Of a stretch of 6,965 bases of DNA, positions 5,821 through 6,965 are shown piece by piece (the stretch's first letter is position 1; the number at the start of each line of letters is the position of its first letter). The DNA is from Bacteroidales bacterium (GTDB lineage Bacteria > Bacteroidota > Bacteroidia > Bacteroidales > P3). The DNA lies in the NCBI GenBank assembly GCA_017560705.1, contig JAFZEK010000190.1, positions 1 to 6,965 of the forward strand. Reading direction: 5' to 3'. A program made the translations under genes and the position numbers. The notes under the pieces are model-generated. The model saw only the letters and a list, made by a program, of their open reading frames with translations, searched no databases and was not told the origin of the DNA.

Positions 5821-5851
5821 ATAAATTTTGTAACAAATAAAACGTAATAAT

Positions 5852-6673
5852 ATGGCTAATATTTCAGCAGCAGACGTAAACAAACTTCGTCAAATGACAG
5901 GAGTTGGTATGATGGACTGCAAAAAAGCTTTGGTAGAATGTGATGGTGACTTCGATAAAGCTATCGATTTCTTGAGACAAAAGGGTCAAAAGTTGGCTGC
6001 TAAACGTGCTGAACGTGATGCTAACGAAGGTGTGGTTTTAGCAAAATCATGCGGAACTTTTGGAGCTGTTGTAATGGTTAATTGCGAAACTGACTTTGTT
6101 GCAAATAATGCAGATTTCGTAGCTTTTACTCAATCTATTTTGGATAACGCTATCAGCCAACGCTTAACATCTAAAGATGATGTTTTGAATATGGCTATAG
6201 ATGGTCGTAAAGTTGCTGACTTATTGACTGACCAAATAGCAAAAATAGGTGAAAAAATTGATTTAGCTCACTATGAATCTATCGAAGGTGTTGCAGTTTC
6301 TGCTTATATTCACCCAGGTAACAGAATGGCTTCTATAGTAGCTTTATCTAAAGAAGGTTTCCAAGAAGTAGGTCATAACTTAGCAATGCAAGTTGTTGCT
6401 ATGAGACCTGTAGCTTTGGATGAAACTTCTGTTTCTTCTGAAGTTATTGAAAAAGAATTGGAAGTTTATCGTGCTCAAATCAGAGAAGAAGGTAAACCTG
6501 AAAACATGGTAGAAAACATTGCTAAAGGTAAATTGAATAAATTCTTCAAAGAAAGTACTTTGTTGAGTCAAGAATATATTATGGAAGCTAAAACTTCTGT
6601 AAAAGATTTCGTGGCTAAAGCCGATAAAGATTTGAAAGTTCTTGGATTCAAACGTTTGGAATTAGGTGCTTAA
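5852..6673 (+). CDS. tsf: Translation elongation factor Ts
   Basis: EF-Ts is the guanine-nucleotide exchange factor that releases GDP from EF-Tu during elongation, in the cytoplasm. The N-terminal UBA-like domain (1-50) carries the signature TGVGMMDCKKAL (16-27). CETDFVA (78-84) is the conserved segment whose Asp-Phe pair inserts into EF-Tu near the magnesium site. HPGNRMA (154-160) marks the second half of the dimerisation core. A conserved C-terminal block GKPENMVENIAKGKL (214-228) precedes the end. The 273 residues are close to the short Bacteroidales form and to E. coli (about 283). The start is set by the MANISAADVNKLR opening. It is the last gene of the cluster and is followed 34 bases later by a strong terminator. 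Confidence 0.98.
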   Translation: MANISAADVNKLRQMTGVGMMDCKKALVECDGDFDKAIDFLRQKGQKLAAKRAERDANEGVVLAKSCGTFGAVVMVNCETDFVANNADFVAFTQSILDNAISQRLTSKDDVLNMAIDGRKVADLLTDQIAKIGEKIDLAHYESIEGVAVSAYIHPGNRMASIVALSKEGFQEVGHNLAMQVVAMRPVALDETSVSSEVIEKELEVYRAQIREEGKPENMVENIAKGKLNKFFKESTLLSQEYIMEAKTSVKDFVAKADKDLKVLGFKRLELGA

Positions 6674-6707
6674 TATATGCTTATTCCTAGCTAGAAGAGC
6701 TAACATG

Positions 6708-6746
6708 ATAAAAGCGATTGCCTTTTGGTAGTCGCTTTTATTTTAT
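6708..6746 (+). terminator. Intrinsic terminator after tsf
   Basis: ATAAAAGCGATTGCC (6708-6722) pairs over all 15 positions with GGTAGTCGCTTTTAT (6727-6741), with two G-T wobbles and a TTTT loop. The 3' arm runs into a T-rich tail (TTTTATTTTAT at 6736-6746). This ends the rplM-rpsI-rpsB-tsf unit. Because the stem is flanked by A on one side and T on the other, it may also act in the reverse direction. A weaker hairpin (TAGCT/AGCTA, 6688-6702) sits just before it. Confidence 0.92.
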
Positions 6747-6788
6747 ACATACCTATCGTTTATGAATATATATATTATCAATAAAGGG

Positions 6789-6835
6789 ATTTATATCTAT
6801 AAATACGTGATATTAAAGTGTTGTACTTATCACGT
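6789..6835. repeat. Adjacent palindromes: ATTTATA/TATAAAT and ACGTGATA/TATCACGT
   Basis: ATTTATA (6789-6795) and TATAAAT (6798-6804) form a 7-bp-arm palindrome around TC. Immediately after it ACGTGATA (6805-6812) is matched exactly by TATCACGT (6828-6835) across 15 bases, with a possible internal AGT/ACT (6817-6819/6825-6827) extension around loop GTTGT. No T-tract follows. It could be an RNA hairpin or a site for a dimeric DNA-binding protein; its function is unknown. Confidence 0.5.
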
Positions 6836-6882
6836 GGTTATGACATGAAACTGCCATAGTTTGTTTGTGTAAATGTGGTGCT

Positions 6883-6938
6883 TTCTAGATTAATTGTGAG
6901 CTATTGTATTTGTTATAGCCAAAAGTTGTCATCTAGAA
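6883..6938. repeat. Inverted repeat TTCTAGAT/ATCTAGAA with nested hairpin
   Basis: TTCTAGAT (6883-6890) and ATCTAGAA (6931-6938) are exact reverse complements. Between them GCTAT (6900-6904) and ATAGC (6915-6919) form a second, nested pair. The arrangement fits a two-tier cruciform or a structured RNA of about 56 bases. No gene, promoter or terminator could be tied to it. Confidence 0.45.
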
Positions 6939-6965
6939 TATTCCATCCGAGAGACGATATGTATT

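Larger units (their letters stand above)
6747..6965. other. Non-coding tail with several inverted repeats
   Basis: No open reading frame of useful length and no tRNA-like or rRNA-like sequence is visible on either strand up to the window end. The region holds an AT palindrome (6789-6804), an 8-bp inverted repeat (6805-6835) and a second 8-bp inverted repeat with a nested hairpin (6883-6938), annotated separately. I found no exact TAnnTTTG box. It could be the upstream control region or small-RNA locus of whatever lies beyond the window. Confidence 0.5.

Noticed and set aside
5822..5830. TAAATTTTG before tsf as an internal promoter
   Set aside because: The spacing inside the box is one base too long and no TTTG lies at the -33 position, so it is not supported.

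Overview
This window is a conserved housekeeping segment from a bacterium of the phylum Bacteroidota, most likely the order Bacteroidales. The evidence is the low GC content, a NusB of about 325 residues with a large internal insertion, Bacteroidota-type promoters (TTTG / TAnnTTTG) ahead of the ribosomal genes, A-rich ribosome-loading regions with no Shine-Dalgarno sequences, and the gene orders nusB-DUF1573-yajC-ybbR-coaE and rplM-rpsI-rpsB-tsf. I cannot name the genus. All nine genes are on the plus strand and appear intact.

Layout. Positions 1-3685 hold nusB (antitermination factor), a DUF1573 lipoprotein gene, yajC (Sec translocon accessory), a ybbR/CdaR-like membrane protein gene and coaE (last step of CoA synthesis). 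nusB has a promoter-like -7 box only 17 bases before its ATG. The nusB-DUF1573 gap of 177 bases contains two separate inverted repeats. A clear intrinsic terminator lies between yajC and ybbR, so the cluster is probably two transcription units or one unit with partial readthrough. ybbR and coaE overlap by 17 bases. Positions 3686-4016 are non-coding: an extremely A/purine-rich stretch, then a good Bacteroidota promoter and a short leader.

Positions 4017-6673 encode the translation cluster: L13, S9, S2 and EF-Ts. rplM and rpsI overlap by one base. The 110-base rpsI-rpsB gap can fold into a composite hairpin and is a candidate S2 autoregulatory leader. A strong intrinsic terminator with a 15-bp stem follows tsf. 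The final 219 bases have no recognisable gene but contain three inverted repeats.

How the genes work together: NusB supports rRNA operon transcription, L13/S9/S2 build the ribosome, EF-Ts recycles EF-Tu, and YajC, YbbR and the DUF1573 lipoprotein act at the envelope. I found no mobile element, CRISPR array, toxin-antitoxin pair, defence system, tRNA or rRNA. I see no convincing sign of an undescribed multi-gene system; what deserves a second look is the non-coding structure between the genes.
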